Source: Pseudorhodobacter sp. PARRP1 (GTDB taxonomy: Bacteria; Pseudomonadota; Alphaproteobacteria; Rhodobacterales; Rhodobacteraceae). Taken from it: 64,000 nucleotides of DNA. The stretch covers positions 796,232-860,231 of the forward strand of contig NKIU01000001.1 in assembly GCA_002256245.1 (NCBI GenBank), written 5' to 3'. A model generated the notes under the pieces. It searched no databases and was not told where the DNA came from. It saw nothing but the letters and a program-made list of their open reading frames with translations. A program made the translations under genes and the position numbers. Positions within the stretch are counted from its first letter, which is position 1. The number at the start of each line of letters is the position of its first letter. Below, one piece after another: positions 1-8,137 of this stretch.

Positions 1-87
1 CGCAGCCCCGACAAACCCGGCGCCGAAATACACCAGCGGCAGACAGATGACAGCGGTGATCGCCCGCAGCAAAATCCGGGCGCGCAA
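1..87 (-). CDS. N-terminus of a membrane-anchored protein (runs off the window)
   Basis: An open minus-strand frame begins 11 bases downstream of the zinc-finger gene's stop codon and continues past the left edge. It reads about 29 residues: two arginine-rich turns, then a hydrophobic segment with ICLPLVYFGAGFVGAA. The only plausible start is TTG, preceded by TGAGG. The pattern (basic residues, one membrane helix, then small residues) recalls the start of DUF2459/TIGR02117 proteins, but with no catalytic part visible that is only a guess. It would be co-transcribed with the zinc-finger gene. Confidence 0.35.
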   Translation of the reverse strand, partial: MRARILLRAITAVICLPLVYFGAGFVGAA

Positions 88-98
88 AGCCTCAGGCC

Positions 99-284
99 TT
101 AGTGATCGTCATGCGCATGGGCGCGGTCAATCTCAAACCGCTTGTCGCAATAGCCACATTCGACAAAGCCGGTATCCTCGGGGATGGTCAGCCACACGCG
201 CGGATGCCCCAAAGCACCCTCGCCGCCATCGCAGGCGATTTTCCAGTGGGTGACAACTTGCGTTTCCGGGGCTTTGATCGGCAT
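99..284 (-). CDS. Small zinc-finger domain protein (61 aa)
   Basis: This 61-residue protein ends in [13 protein letters not shown] followed by a His-rich tail (HAHDDH), the CxxC zinc-ribbon pattern of the zf-CHCC family, whose mitochondrial relative is the NDUFS6 accessory subunit of complex I. The N-terminal half ([23 protein letters not shown]) also fits that family, including the GHPRV(W/F)L core. I chose the ATG at 284 because the frame upstream reads through repeat sequence with no family similarity. It probably binds zinc in the cytoplasm; a role in complex I assembly is inferred from the family only. Confidence 0.8.
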   Translation of the reverse strand: MPIKAPETQVVTHWKIACDGGEGALGHPRVWLTIPEDTGFVECGYCDKRFEIDRAHAHDDH

Positions 285-376
285 GGCGCGTCCTGAAATA
301 AGATCGGGGGCTTTGGATTGGCCGCATTGTAACCGCTGTGGCCGCAAGGGGAAAGGGCTGCGTGGGTTGAAACTGC

Positions 377-412
377 GGAACGCTCCGCGGGGAGTATTTT
401 TGCCAAGATGAA
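377..412 (+). repeat. Terminator-like dispersed repeat, copy 1
   Basis: A 36-base stretch containing the hairpin CTCC-GCGG-GGAG at 383-394 and then TATTTTTG. It is identical, base for base, to the reverse complement of 41046-41081. The short stem and T-run look like an intrinsic terminator, but here it sits between divergent genes, where no plus-strand gene needs one. Confidence 0.8.
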
Positions 413-425
413 ATGCAAAGGCCTT

Positions 426-455
426 CACATTGGCCCAAATACTCCCGCCGGAGGC
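426..455 (-). repeat. Degenerate, inverted copy of the terminator-like repeat
   Basis: Read on the minus strand this gives CCTCCGGCGGGAG followed by TATTTGGGCCAATG, the same layout as copy 1 (stem, TATTT, CCAA.ATG) with several substitutions. It faces copy 1 head to head with about 14 bases between them. Confidence 0.6.
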
Positions 456-533
456 TTCGACGCTGATGCCAATCGCAGGTTTACGATCATTAACCATACC
501 AGCGTTCGCCACAATGTTTGCCTTATAAAACAA

Positions 534-552
534 TGGTCCCGAGTTGGGACCA
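534..552 (+). promoter_or_regulatory. 7-bp inverted repeat just after TATAAA, upstream of lolA
   Basis: TGGTCCC and GGGACCA are separated by GAGTT. The repeat starts five bases after a TATAAA (524-529), so it would overlap a transcription start reading toward lolA. It could be an operator or the first hairpin of the 5' leader. Confidence 0.4.
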
Positions 553-634
553 CGCACAAACCTCTCTCGGCACCTCTCCGCCAAGTGAATGTAAGGGGGG
601 TGCAGCCCGGCGCGCGCTGGCCTATATAGGGGGG

Positions 635-1243
635 ATGAAAACGCTTCGCCGCCTCCTCGCCCCGCTCGCCCTGATCGCTCTGGCCGCCCCTGCTTGGGCG
701 GATAAAATCCCGCTGAACGATCTGTCGGCCTATCTCAACAGCCTCGGCACCGTTGAGACCGAGTTCACCCAAGTGAACGCCGACGGCTCGATCGCCACCG
801 GCAAGCTGATCATCAAGCGCCCCGGTCGGGTGCGGTTTGAATACGCCCCGCCCGACAAATCGCTGGTGCTGGCCTCCAGCGGCAACGTGGCGATTTTCGA
901 TGCCAAGTCCAATCAGGCGCCCGAGCAATACCCGCTGAAGCGCACCCCGCTGAACCTCATCCTCGCCGCCAACGTCAACCTTGGCAGCGCCAAGACCGTG
1001 GTGTCGCATACCGAGGAAAAGAACACCACGCAGGTGGTGGCCCAAGACCCGCAGCACCCCGAATACGGCCAGATCGCGCTGGTGTTCACCGCCAAACCGA
1101 CCACGCTGCGGCAATGGGTGATCACCGACGATCTGGGTCAGCAGACCACGGTGATCCTTGGCGATCTGAAAGCAGGCGGCAATTACAGCGCCAACCTGTT
1201 CAACATCACCGACGAGATCGAACGCCGCGGCGGTGGCCGCTGA
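635..1243 (+). CDS. lolA: Outer-membrane lipoprotein carrier protein LolA-like
   Basis: A 202-residue protein with a clear Sec signal peptide (residues 1-22, cleavage after AWA) and the LolA-type body: [45 protein letters not shown] and a C-terminal [11 protein letters not shown]. LolA shuttles lipoproteins through the periplasm from LolCDE to the outer membrane. I chose the ATG at 635 behind a purine-rich GGGGGG tract; a longer in-frame start at 518 would bury the signal peptide. Its stop codon directly abuts that of the convergent transglycosylase gene. Confidence 0.85.
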   Translation: MKTLRRLLAPLALIALAAPAWADKIPLNDLSAYLNSLGTVETEFTQVNADGSIATGKLIIKRPGRVRFEYAPPDKSLVLASSGNVAIFDAKSNQAPEQYPLKRTPLNLILAANVNLGSAKTVVSHTEEKNTTQVVAQDPQHPEYGQIALVFTAKPTTLRQWVITDDLGQQTTVILGDLKAGGNYSANLFNITDEIERRGGGR

Positions 1244-1822
1244 TCAGCGGCAATAGGCCAACTGGCCCGCATACATCTCTGACCGCCGCCCGATCGCGGC
1301 GGCGACATCCACGAGCCACGGCTTTTCCAGATACGACTTGTTGGCGTAGCCCGTCCGGCCCTCGTGATAGGCCAGATACTGCGCCTCGGCATCACCCAGG
1401 GAAATGCCCAGACGCTCGCTGCTCTGGCTCATATACCAGCCCATGAAATCGGTGGCATCGCTGATCCGGTCACGCTTGGCCCCGCGGCGGCGCTGCTCGT
1501 TTTGGTATTCCTCCCAAGTGCCATCCAGCGCCTGACTGTAGCCATAGGCCGAGGATTGCCGCCCCATCGGGATCACCCCAAGCGCGTATTGGTGCGGGGT
1601 GCGGGCATTGCCGATAAACTTCGATTCCTGATAGATCGCCGCCATCTGCACATGCACCGGCACGCCCCATTTCCGCTCGGTCGCCCGCATCGCGCTGAAA
1701 TAAGCCGGACGCTGCCGCACAATCGCGCAGGCGTCATCCATGTTTTTCGGCGCCGTCGAGTTTCCACCCCCGCAAGATGCAAGGGCCAACAACAGGATCG
1801 ACGCGCGGAGAAGTCTGCTCAT
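1244..1822 (-). CDS. Lipoprotein lytic transglycosylase (SLT domain)
   Basis: A 192-residue protein with a lipoprotein signal (LASC, lipidated Cys17), so probably anchored in a membrane facing the periplasm. The SLT fold is shown by IYQESKF, where Glu66 is the expected catalytic acid, and by YGYSQALDGTWEEY further on. Such enzymes cleave the MurNAc-GlcNAc bond of peptidoglycan. It converges on lolA with no spacer, so transcription of one may interfere with the other. Confidence 0.85.
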   Translation of the reverse strand: MSRLLRASILLLALASCGGGNSTAPKNMDDACAIVRQRPAYFSAMRATERKWGVPVHVQMAAIYQESKFIGNARTPHQYALGVIPMGRQSSAYGYSQALDGTWEEYQNEQRRRGAKRDRISDATDFMGWYMSQSSERLGISLGDAEAQYLAYHEGRTGYANKSYLEKPWLVDVAAAIGRRSEMYAGQLAYCR

Positions 1823-2065
1823 TTGCCCCTCGCGTTCTTATTTTGGCGTCAGGATACGAGAAAAATCCAACGGATGAAATGGGCATGTCTGCGCTTTCAC
1901 ATGACAATCCTGTGCAAACCTAGGTTTTCGGCGGGTTTTCGGATGGGCAAGGCGCCGCTCAACTGGATGCCAGGCCAACACAGACTGTTTCCCCCCACGC
2001 GCGCCTGTGGAATGGACAGCGCCTGCGCAACGGATTACTAACCTTGTATGGGGAGCAAACGCACG

Positions 2066-2392
2066 ATGTTGAAGACGGCGGCCAAATATCACATCGGTCA
2101 GGTGCTTCGCCATCGCAAGCATCCGTTTCGTGGCGTTGTGTTCGATGTGGATGCGATGTTTTCCAACACCGAGGAATGGTATCACGCCATCCCGGAAGAT
2201 GCCCGCCCTTCGCGCAATCAGCCGTTTTACCATCTGCTGGCCGAGAACGATCAAAGCTACTACGTGGCCTATGTTTCCGAGCAAAACCTTGTGCCCGATG
2301 AAACGGGTGAGCCTATCACCCATCCCGATCTGCCCGACCTGTTCGGTGATTTCGAGAATGGCCGCTATCCGCTGCAATTTCAGCTGAATTAA
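2066..2392 (+). CDS. hspQ: Heat shock protein HspQ
   Basis: A 108-residue HspQ/YccV-family protein: AAKYHIGQVLRHRKHPFRGVVFDVD at the start and YHLLAENDQSYYVAYVSEQNL in the middle are typical. In enterobacteria HspQ binds hemimethylated DNA and acts as an adaptor for the Lon protease. I prefer the ATG at 2066, nine bases after GGGGAG, over the ATG at 2048, which would have the Shine-Dalgarno sequence inside the gene. It stands alone, with about 240 bases upstream. Confidence 0.88.
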   Translation: MLKTAAKYHIGQVLRHRKHPFRGVVFDVDAMFSNTEEWYHAIPEDARPSRNQPFYHLLAENDQSYYVAYVSEQNLVPDETGEPITHPDLPDLFGDFENGRYPLQFQLN

Positions 2393-2478
2393 TTCCGCTG
2401 CCCGGTGGTGGCGCTTACCACTCGGTAACTTCTTGCGCCTAACCTGACCCCAGTTATTCAACAAAAGGGGCCAGGCAG

Positions 2479-2814
2479 ATGGAGCTTGTGGCAGAACAAC
2501 GTGGCGAGATGATTGTGGTCAGCGCCTTGGGCGACAGAATCGACGCCGCAGGAGCGATTCAGTTCAAGGATCGGATGCGGGAATTGACCCAAACACCCTC
2601 GCCGCGGGTCGTTCTGGATATGTCGCGGGTGGCATTTCTGGACAGTTCTGGCTTGGGCGCGGTGGTGGCGGTGATGAAAGCGCTGGGGCCAGATCGCAAG
2701 CTTGAGCTTTCCGGCCTGACCGCCACGGTGCAAAAGGTGTTTCGCCTTACCCGTATGGACAGCATTTTCACCATCCACGATCACCTTCCCGACGGGTTGC
2801 GGCAGGTGGGGTAA
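2479..2814 (+). CDS. STAS-domain anti-sigma factor antagonist
   Basis: A 111-residue single STAS domain of the SpoIIAA/RsbV type. The motif FLDSSGLGAVVAV (residues 53-65) contains the serine that the partner kinase phosphorylates. It is followed after four bases by an anti-sigma-like ATPase gene, so the two form a partner-switching pair. No cognate sigma factor or PP2C phosphatase is adjacent, so the output is unknown; in alphaproteobacteria such pairs can also control processes other than transcription. Confidence 0.85.
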   Translation: MELVAEQRGEMIVVSALGDRIDAAGAIQFKDRMRELTQTPSPRVVLDMSRVAFLDSSGLGAVVAVMKALGPDRKLELSGLTATVQKVFRLTRMDSIFTIHDHLPDGLRQVG

Positions 2815-2818
2815 GTCC

Positions 2819-3271
2819 ATGGATGTCCAAGCGGGCGACCTCTCCTCCAGCATCTGGCTGACGATACCGGGGCGGCAAACGGCGGTGCGCGATGGCCTGC
2901 GCGCCTTGCTCGACACGCTTTTGCTGCGCAGTTTGCCGGAAGACGGGCGCGGCACAGCCGAAATCGTGCTGTCAGAGGCGTTGAACAACATCGTCGAACA
3001 CGCCTATGCCCACCATGACGGGGAAATCGAAATCTCGCTGCAACTGCGCCATAATGAGTTGGTGTGCCGCATTTCCGATACGGGGCTGCCCATGCCTGGC
3101 GGGCAGTTGCCGTCAGGGGTTCTGGCCCCGCTCGGCAAACTTGAGGATCTGCCGGAAGGCGGCTTTGGCTGGCACTTGATTCGCAGCCTCTCGAAGGACC
3201 TGAGCTATCACCGCGAGGATGGGCGCAATATGCTCAGTTTCCGGTTAGACACGCAACAATCCCCTGCATGA
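2819..3271 (+). CDS. Anti-sigma factor-like serine kinase (HATPase)
   Basis: A 150-residue HATPase_c_2 protein of the SpoIIAB/RsbW type. The N-box reads SEALNNIVEHAYAH (52-65) and the G1 box ISDTGLP (85-91); GGFGWHLIRS supplies the G2-like loop. It would phosphorylate the upstream STAS protein and release a bound partner when that protein is dephosphorylated. A 217-base gap follows in which I see no gene. Confidence 0.85.
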   Translation: MDVQAGDLSSSIWLTIPGRQTAVRDGLRALLDTLLLRSLPEDGRGTAEIVLSEALNNIVEHAYAHHDGEIEISLQLRHNELVCRISDTGLPMPGGQLPSGVLAPLGKLEDLPEGGFGWHLIRSLSKDLSYHREDGRNMLSFRLDTQQSPA

Positions 3272-3488
3272 GCACAGATTGAGTTAACTTCGTCAGAACT
3301 GCCACCTAATTGCCGAAATTTCCCCCTAAAACAGCCGCCCGCAATGCTGATATTAAGGTGGTAGCTGCATAAAGCTTCCCTCGGCGCTGCGGATAATGCC
3401 CCCGCCCAGTTCGTGGCGCCGAGGTTCATCTGTCTCTTGGAACTCCGCTGACAACTCCATAGGCTGCGGCCAACAGGAGGATTTTTTC

Positions 3489-5060
3489 ATGCGCGACTTT
3501 CAGGCCCCTGGCCGTTCAGCAATCTACGCCAGCAACGGCATTTGCGCGACGTCACATCCCTTGGCGGCCAAAGTCGCGGTTGAGGTTCTTGAAGCAGGCG
3601 GCAATGCGGTGGATGCGGCCATTGCGGGTGCGGTGCTTTTGGGCATTTGCGAACCACAGATGACCGGGATCGGCGGAGATTGCTTTGCACTGATCAAACC
3701 GGCAGGCGAAGAGCGCATTGCGGCCTTGAACGGCTCTGGTCGTGCGCCGAAGGCCTTTTCGGCACAAGCCATGCGCGACCGTGGCCTTGCCGCCGTGCCG
3801 CTGCGTGGCGTCGATCCTGTCACGGTGCCGGGCGCGATGGATGCGTTTTGTCGCCTGTCCGCCGATTGGGGCAAGCTGGGGCTGGACCGCGTTCTTGCCC
3901 CCGCCATTCGCTACGCCGATGAAGGCGTGCCCGTCGCCCCGCGCGTGGCGTTTGACTGGGCGGCCGATGGCCCCGAACTCAGCGGGGATGCGCGCAAGTT
4001 TTACCTGCTGGATGGCCAGATTCCGAAAGTGGGCCAAACCTTCCGCGCCCCCGGGCAGGCCGAAGTGCTGCGCCGCGTCGCCCGCGAAGGGCGCGCCGGG
4101 TTCTACGAAGGCGAAGTTGCCGAAGATATGGTAGCCTCGCTGCGCGCTATGGGCGGATCGCACACACTGGAAGATTTTGCAGCCACAGCCTGCACTTACA
4201 CCGATCCGGTCGCAGGCGATTACAAAGGCGTTGATCTGGTCGAGCATCCGCCAAACGGCCAGGGTGCCACCGCGATTTTGATGCTGAACATCCTGAAGCA
4301 TTTCGATCTGGCCGCGATGGACCCGTTCGGCACCCAGCGCGCCCACATCGAGGCAGAAGCCGCAAAACTGGCCTATGACGCCCGCGACCGCTTCATCGCC
4401 GAAGCCGCCCCGCGGCTCGATCACATGCTGTCGGCTGAGACCGCCGCCCGCCTTGCCGCGCTGATCGACCCCAAACGCGCGATGGCAAGTGCCGCGCCGC
4501 TGACCGAAGCGGTGCACAAAGACACGATCTACATCACCGTGGTGGACCGTGACCGCATGGCGGTGTCGCTGATTTACTCGATTTTCTGGGGCTTTGGCGC
4601 GGGGATCGCCTCGCAGAAATTCGGCATCAACTTCCAGAATCGTGGCGCGGGCTTCAGCCTTAAAGCGGGCCATCCGAACGAGGCCGGCGGCGGCAAGCGC
4701 CCGATGCACACGATCATTCCGGGCATGTTGCGCAAAAATGGCAAGGTGATCCTGCCGTTTGGCGTGATGGGCGGGGCGTATCAGCCCTGCGGCCACGCGC
4801 GTTTTGTCACCAACATGGTGGATTACGGGCTGGAGTCGCAAGCCGCCATCGACGCGCCGCGCTGTTTCTCGGGGGCCGAGGGCATGTTGGTGGAAAGCGG
4901 TTACAGCCCGCAAGTGCGCGCCGAACTGGCCGCGATGGGGCATCAGGTGTCGCTGTCGCCCGACCCGATCGGCGGCGCGCAAAGCATCCTGATCGACGAC
5001 AGCGGCATCCTGATCGGCGCGTCAGATCCGCGCAAAGACGGCTGTGCGTTGGGGTATTAA
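3489..5060 (+). CDS. Gamma-glutamyltransferase family protein
   Basis: A 523-residue protein of the GGT family of N-terminal nucleophile hydrolases, which transfer or hydrolyse the gamma-glutamyl group of glutathione and related compounds. The autoprocessing/catalytic threonine is Thr346 in KDTIYITVVDRD; GGNAVDAAIA and TGIGGDCFALI occur near the N-terminus and FGVMGGAYQPCGHA near the end. No signal peptide is seen, so this is probably a cytoplasmic member, like YwrD of Bacillus. The start at 3489 has a strong AGGAGG seven bases upstream. It heads a packed plus-strand run. Confidence 0.88.
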   Translation: MRDFQAPGRSAIYASNGICATSHPLAAKVAVEVLEAGGNAVDAAIAGAVLLGICEPQMTGIGGDCFALIKPAGEERIAALNGSGRAPKAFSAQAMRDRGLAAVPLRGVDPVTVPGAMDAFCRLSADWGKLGLDRVLAPAIRYADEGVPVAPRVAFDWAADGPELSGDARKFYLLDGQIPKVGQTFRAPGQAEVLRRVAREGRAGFYEGEVAEDMVASLRAMGGSHTLEDFAATACTYTDPVAGDYKGVDLVEHPPNGQGATAILMLNILKHFDLAAMDPFGTQRAHIEAEAAKLAYDARDRFIAEAAPRLDHMLSAETAARLAALIDPKRAMASAAPLTEAVHKDTIYITVVDRDRMAVSLIYSIFWGFGAGIASQKFGINFQNRGAGFSLKAGHPNEAGGGKRPMHTIIPGMLRKNGKVILPFGVMGGAYQPCGHARFVTNMVDYGLESQAAIDAPRCFSGAEGMLVESGYSPQVRAELAAMGHQVSLSPDPIGGAQSILIDDSGILIGASDPRKDGCALGY

Positions 5061-5061
5061 G

Positions 5062-5508
5062 ATGCAGAATGTTGTCGATTCCATCCGCGCCCTGACCCAT
5101 GGCGAAACCGACACCGTGGCGCTGATGGCCACCGTGGCTTGCGAGTTGCACCACGCGCATCCCTTTGCTGATTGGACCGGGTTCTACCGGGTGACAGAGC
5201 CTAACCTGTTGAAAATCGGCCCCTATCAGGGCGGTCACGGCTGCCTTGTCATCCCGTTTTCGCGCGGCGTTTGTGGGGCCTGCGCGCGCACGGGTCAGGT
5301 GCAGAATGTGCCGGATGTCGATGCTTTCCCCGGCCATATCGCCTGCGCCAGCTCGACAAAATCAGAACTAGTTCTGCCGGTGTGGAACGGCGCGGGTCAG
5401 CTTTTGGGCGTGCTGGATATCGACAGCGACACCCCCGCCGCCTTCACCAAGGCCGATGAAGATTGGCTGGTGCCGCTTCTGGCCGAAGTATTCAAGGACG
5501 CGCGATGA
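5062..5508 (+). CDS. Free methionine-(R)-sulfoxide reductase (GAF domain)
   Basis: A 148-residue GAF protein matching the fRMsr family, which reduces free Met-R-sulfoxide. The family's three key cysteines are present: Cys61 (GGHGCLVIPF), Cys71 (RGVCGAC) and Cys95 (GHIACASSTKSELVLPV); Cys74 is extra. It starts one base after the GGT stop and overlaps the next gene by ATGA, so all three are probably co-translated. The context with GGT and a glutathione-linked GFA protein suggests thiol and oxidative-stress housekeeping. Confidence 0.9.
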   Translation: MQNVVDSIRALTHGETDTVALMATVACELHHAHPFADWTGFYRVTEPNLLKIGPYQGGHGCLVIPFSRGVCGACARTGQVQNVPDVDAFPGHIACASSTKSELVLPVWNGAGQLLGVLDIDSDTPAAFTKADEDWLVPLLAEVFKDAR

Positions 5509-5864
5509 AGGGCGGCTGTCTGTGCGGTCAGGTGCGGTTTGAGGCCGACGCACCGCTGCGTGATGTTTTTGCCTGCCATTGCACGCAATGCCGCAAAACC
5601 TCGGGGCATTTCTGGGCCGCCACTTCGGTGCCGCTTGACCGTTTTCGGCTGACCGAAGATGCGGGCCTGCGCTGGTTTCGATCCTCGACCCAGGCGCGGC
5701 GCGGGTTTTGCGGCACCTGTGGGTCCAGCCTGTTCTGGGAACCGCGGGGCGAAGGCCGCATCAGCATCGCCGCTGGCGCTTTGGACGGCGCGACGGGCCT
5801 GCACATCGCAGAGCATTGGCACCGCGACGATAAGGGCGATTACTACGACATTACAAACCCTTAG
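5505..5864 (+). CDS. GFA family (CENP-V/GFA) zinc protein
   Basis: A 119-residue GFA-domain protein. Zinc-binding cysteines are visible as CLC (5, 7), CHCTQC (24, 26, 29) and FCGTC (69, 72), the usual arrangement in glutathione-dependent formaldehyde-activating enzyme relatives. Most small members have no proven activity, so I leave the reaction open. It overlaps the upstream reductase gene by four bases. Confidence 0.88.
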   Translation: MKGGCLCGQVRFEADAPLRDVFACHCTQCRKTSGHFWAATSVPLDRFRLTEDAGLRWFRSSTQARRGFCGTCGSSLFWEPRGEGRISIAAGALDGATGLHIAEHWHRDDKGDYYDITNP

Positions 5865-5876
5865 CCCGGAGAGGTC

Positions 5877-6500
5877 ATGTTGGACATCGTTTACGGCATC
5901 GGCCTGCATAACCTGCTGGCCTTCATCGGTGGTGGTCTGTTGGTGAACCTGACGCCGGGGCAGGATGTGTTTTTCGCCACCGCTTCGGGCATCCAAGGCG
6001 GGCCGCGTGCGGGCGTGATGGCGGGGCTTGGTGTCGGCTTGGGCGCGCTTTGGCACGTGGCGCTTTCCGCACTTGGCCTGTCTGCCCTGATCGCCGCCAA
6101 CCCTGCCGCGCTGTCGGCGATCAAATATGCGGGTGCGGCCTATCTGCTTTATATCGCGTGGAAATCCTGGCGCGACAGCGGCACGTTCACGCCCGGCAAT
6201 GGCCAGAGCAGCGGATGGGCAGCGCTGCGCAAGGGCGCTTTGACCAACATGCTGAACCCCAAGCCGATCCTGTTCATGCTGGCCTTCCTGCCGCAATTCG
6301 TGAACCCCACCCTTGGCCCGGTTTGGCCGCAAATCCTGCTGCTTGGCACGATCTTTGGCATCACCGGCACGCTGATCACGGTGGGATATGGCTATTTGGC
6401 AGGGCGCGCGGGCCATGCTATTGGCGCACGGATGGGGCTTTTGAACAAGGTCGCAGCGCTACTTTTTGCGGGTCTGGCGGCCCGGTTGATCGCGGAGTGA
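5877..6500 (+). CDS. LysE/RhtB family amino-acid exporter
   Basis: A 207-residue inner-membrane protein with about five or six hydrophobic segments. The RhtB signature TPGQDVFFATASGIQGGPRAG follows the first helix, and the central LRKGALTNMLNPKPILFMLAFLPQFV block is diagnostic. These proteins export amino acids such as lysine, homoserine or threonine; the substrate cannot be told here. It lies 12 bases after the GFA gene and 3 bases before a homocysteine methyltransferase gene, so a sulfur amino acid is possible but unproven. Confidence 0.88.
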   Translation: MLDIVYGIGLHNLLAFIGGGLLVNLTPGQDVFFATASGIQGGPRAGVMAGLGVGLGALWHVALSALGLSALIAANPAALSAIKYAGAAYLLYIAWKSWRDSGTFTPGNGQSSGWAALRKGALTNMLNPKPILFMLAFLPQFVNPTLGPVWPQILLLGTIFGITGTLITVGYGYLAGRAGHAIGARMGLLNKVAALLFAGLAARLIAE

Positions 6501-6503
6501 AAG

Positions 6504-7397
6504 ATGCAGATTACCCTTCTGGATGGCGGCATGGGTCAAGAACTTGTCGCGCGTTCGGGCGACACGCCCACCCCACTTTGGGCCACCCGGGTGATGATCG
6601 ACCATCCCGGTTTGGTAAAGGCCATCCATGACGATTACTTCGCGGCGGGGGCGTCGGTCGCCACCACCAACACCTACAACATCCTGCACGATCGGCTGGA
6701 GGGCGTAGGCCTAGACAACCTTTACCACGCCCTGCATCTGCGCGCGCTGATGGAGGCGCATGAGGCCAAAGCCCAAGCCGGTCGCGGGATTATCGCAGGC
6801 TCGATGGGGCCGCTGGGCGAATCCTATCGACCCGATCTGACCCCGCCCGTTGCGGTTTCGGCCCCGCTTTACGCCGAAAAGGCGCGGATTATGGCGCCGC
6901 ATGTCGATGTGATCCTGCTGGAAACCATGTCCTCGCTGGATCTGGCCCGCGGCGCGTTGCAAGGCGCGCAAGCCGCTGGCTTGCCGGTCTGGCTGTCGGT
7001 GTCGGTGCATGACCGTGACGGCAGCCGTCTGCGCTCGGGCGAACCGATTGCCGGACTGCGCGATCTGATCGCTGAGCATCCCACTGCCGCCGTGCTGGCG
7101 AACTGCTCGATGCCCGAGGCGATGCTGGCCGCCCTGCGCGAGCTTTCCACCATGGGCCTGCCCTTTGGCGCCTATGCCAACGGATTCAGCGAAATCTCCA
7201 GCTTGCCGCTGCCCGATGCTGTCGCAGCACCTGACTACACCCACCGCCATGACCTTTCGCCCGAAAAATACACCGCCTTCGTGATGGAGTGGGTGGCCCT
7301 GGGCGCCACCATCGTCGGCGGCTGTTGCGAGGTTGGCCCCGCGCATATCCGCCACCTTGCGGCCAGCCTGAAAGCGGCGGGCCACAGCATCGTATGA
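6504..7397 (+). CDS. Homocysteine S-methyltransferase family protein
   Basis: A 297-residue (beta/alpha)8 enzyme of the MmuM/BHMT type. The zinc cysteines are Cys201 (ANCSMPEAM) and the pair Cys274-Cys275 (GGCCEVGP); it opens with LLDGGMGQEL. Members make methionine from homocysteine using S-methylmethionine, SAM or betaine; the donor is not evident. It overlaps rluA by ATGA and follows the LysE-type exporter closely. Confidence 0.87.
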   Translation: MQITLLDGGMGQELVARSGDTPTPLWATRVMIDHPGLVKAIHDDYFAAGASVATTNTYNILHDRLEGVGLDNLYHALHLRALMEAHEAKAQAGRGIIAGSMGPLGESYRPDLTPPVAVSAPLYAEKARIMAPHVDVILLETMSSLDLARGALQGAQAAGLPVWLSVSVHDRDGSRLRSGEPIAGLRDLIAEHPTAAVLANCSMPEAMLAALRELSTMGLPFGAYANGFSEISSLPLPDAVAAPDYTHRHDLSPEKYTAFVMEWVALGATIVGGCCEVGPAHIRHLAASLKAAGHSIV

Positions 7398-8047
7398 TCC
7401 CGGACTTTATCTACAACCCGCCAGACGTGCCGCTGGATATCCTGTATCAGGATGCGCAGATCATCGTGGTGAACAAACCGGCAGGTTTGCTCTCGGTGCC
7501 GGGTAAGCTTGCGGGGCGCGAGGATTGCCTGACCTCACGCCTGCAAGCGGCGCATTGGGATAGTTTGCTGGTGCATCGTCTGGATTGTGACACCTCTGGC
7601 GTGATGATTTTTGCCCGCACCAAACAAGCACAAGGCTTTCTGGGACAGGAATTTGAAAAGCGGCGCGCCAAGAAAACCTACATTGCCGAAGTTTACGGTC
7701 AGTTAACGCCCGATCAGGGCCATATAGACCTGCCGCTGTGCGCTGATTGGCCCAACCGCCCGCGCCAGATGGTCGATCACGCCCAAGGCCGGCCCGCGCA
7801 AACCGACTGGCAAGTGATCAGCCGCACCGCGCAGACCACCCGCGTGCGGCTTTCGCCGCTTACCGGGCGCAGTCATCAACTGCGCGTTCACATGCTGGCG
7901 CAGGGCTGCCCCATACTCGGAGATCCGATCTATGCCACTGGAAAGGCACGAGAATACCCGCGCTTAATGCTGCACGCGGAGACCCTTTCGCTGCACCATC
8001 CCGCAAGTAACGCATGGGTCAGCTTCAGCGCGCCGCTGCCGTTTTAA
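7394..8047 (+). CDS. rluA: Dual-specificity pseudouridine synthase RluA
   Basis: A 217-residue RluA, almost the length of the E. coli enzyme (219). Shared blocks include ILYQDAQIIVVNKPAGLLSVPG, the catalytic HRLDCDTSG (Asp64), ADWPNRP and TGRSHQLRVHMLAQGCPILGD. In E. coli RluA modifies 23S rRNA U746 and tRNA U32. The start codon overlaps the stop of the methyltransferase gene. Just after the gene, TGTGACA occurs twice (8048, 8061). Confidence 0.92.
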   Translation: MIPDFIYNPPDVPLDILYQDAQIIVVNKPAGLLSVPGKLAGREDCLTSRLQAAHWDSLLVHRLDCDTSGVMIFARTKQAQGFLGQEFEKRRAKKTYIAEVYGQLTPDQGHIDLPLCADWPNRPRQMVDHAQGRPAQTDWQVISRTAQTTRVRLSPLTGRSHQLRVHMLAQGCPILGDPIYATGKAREYPRLMLHAETLSLHHPASNAWVSFSAPLPF

Positions 8048-8137
8048 TGTGACAAGACATTGTGACATTCCGGCGTTAACTTCGCCGAAATGAATGCACT
8101 GTTATATGGCTGCTGTGGCGCTGCCCAAAGGATCATC

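Larger units (their letters stand above)
285..634. other. 350-bp divergent intergenic region with hairpins, no gene
   Basis: No convincing reading frame lies here. It holds two terminator-like repeat elements facing each other (377-412 on plus, about 426-455 on minus), then a TATAAA at 524-529 followed by a 7-bp inverted repeat. The lolA promoter is probably in the right half. In related genomes I recall lolA following ftsK; that neighbour is absent here. Confidence 0.6.

Noticed and set aside
3272-3488. 217-bp gap before the gamma-glutamyltransferase gene searched for a riboswitch or small gene
   Set aside because: Only short, weak pairings were seen; nothing beyond the AGGAGG ribosome site could be supported.
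3552-4982. A 476-codon open frame opposite the gamma-glutamyltransferase gene
   Set aside because: Antisense shadow of a clear enzyme gene with low-complexity His/Arg/Gly composition.
8048-8067. Direct repeat TGTGACA twice, then CGGCG-N7-CGCCG, after rluA
   Set aside because: Too short and unsupported to call an operator or terminator; no T-run follows the stem.
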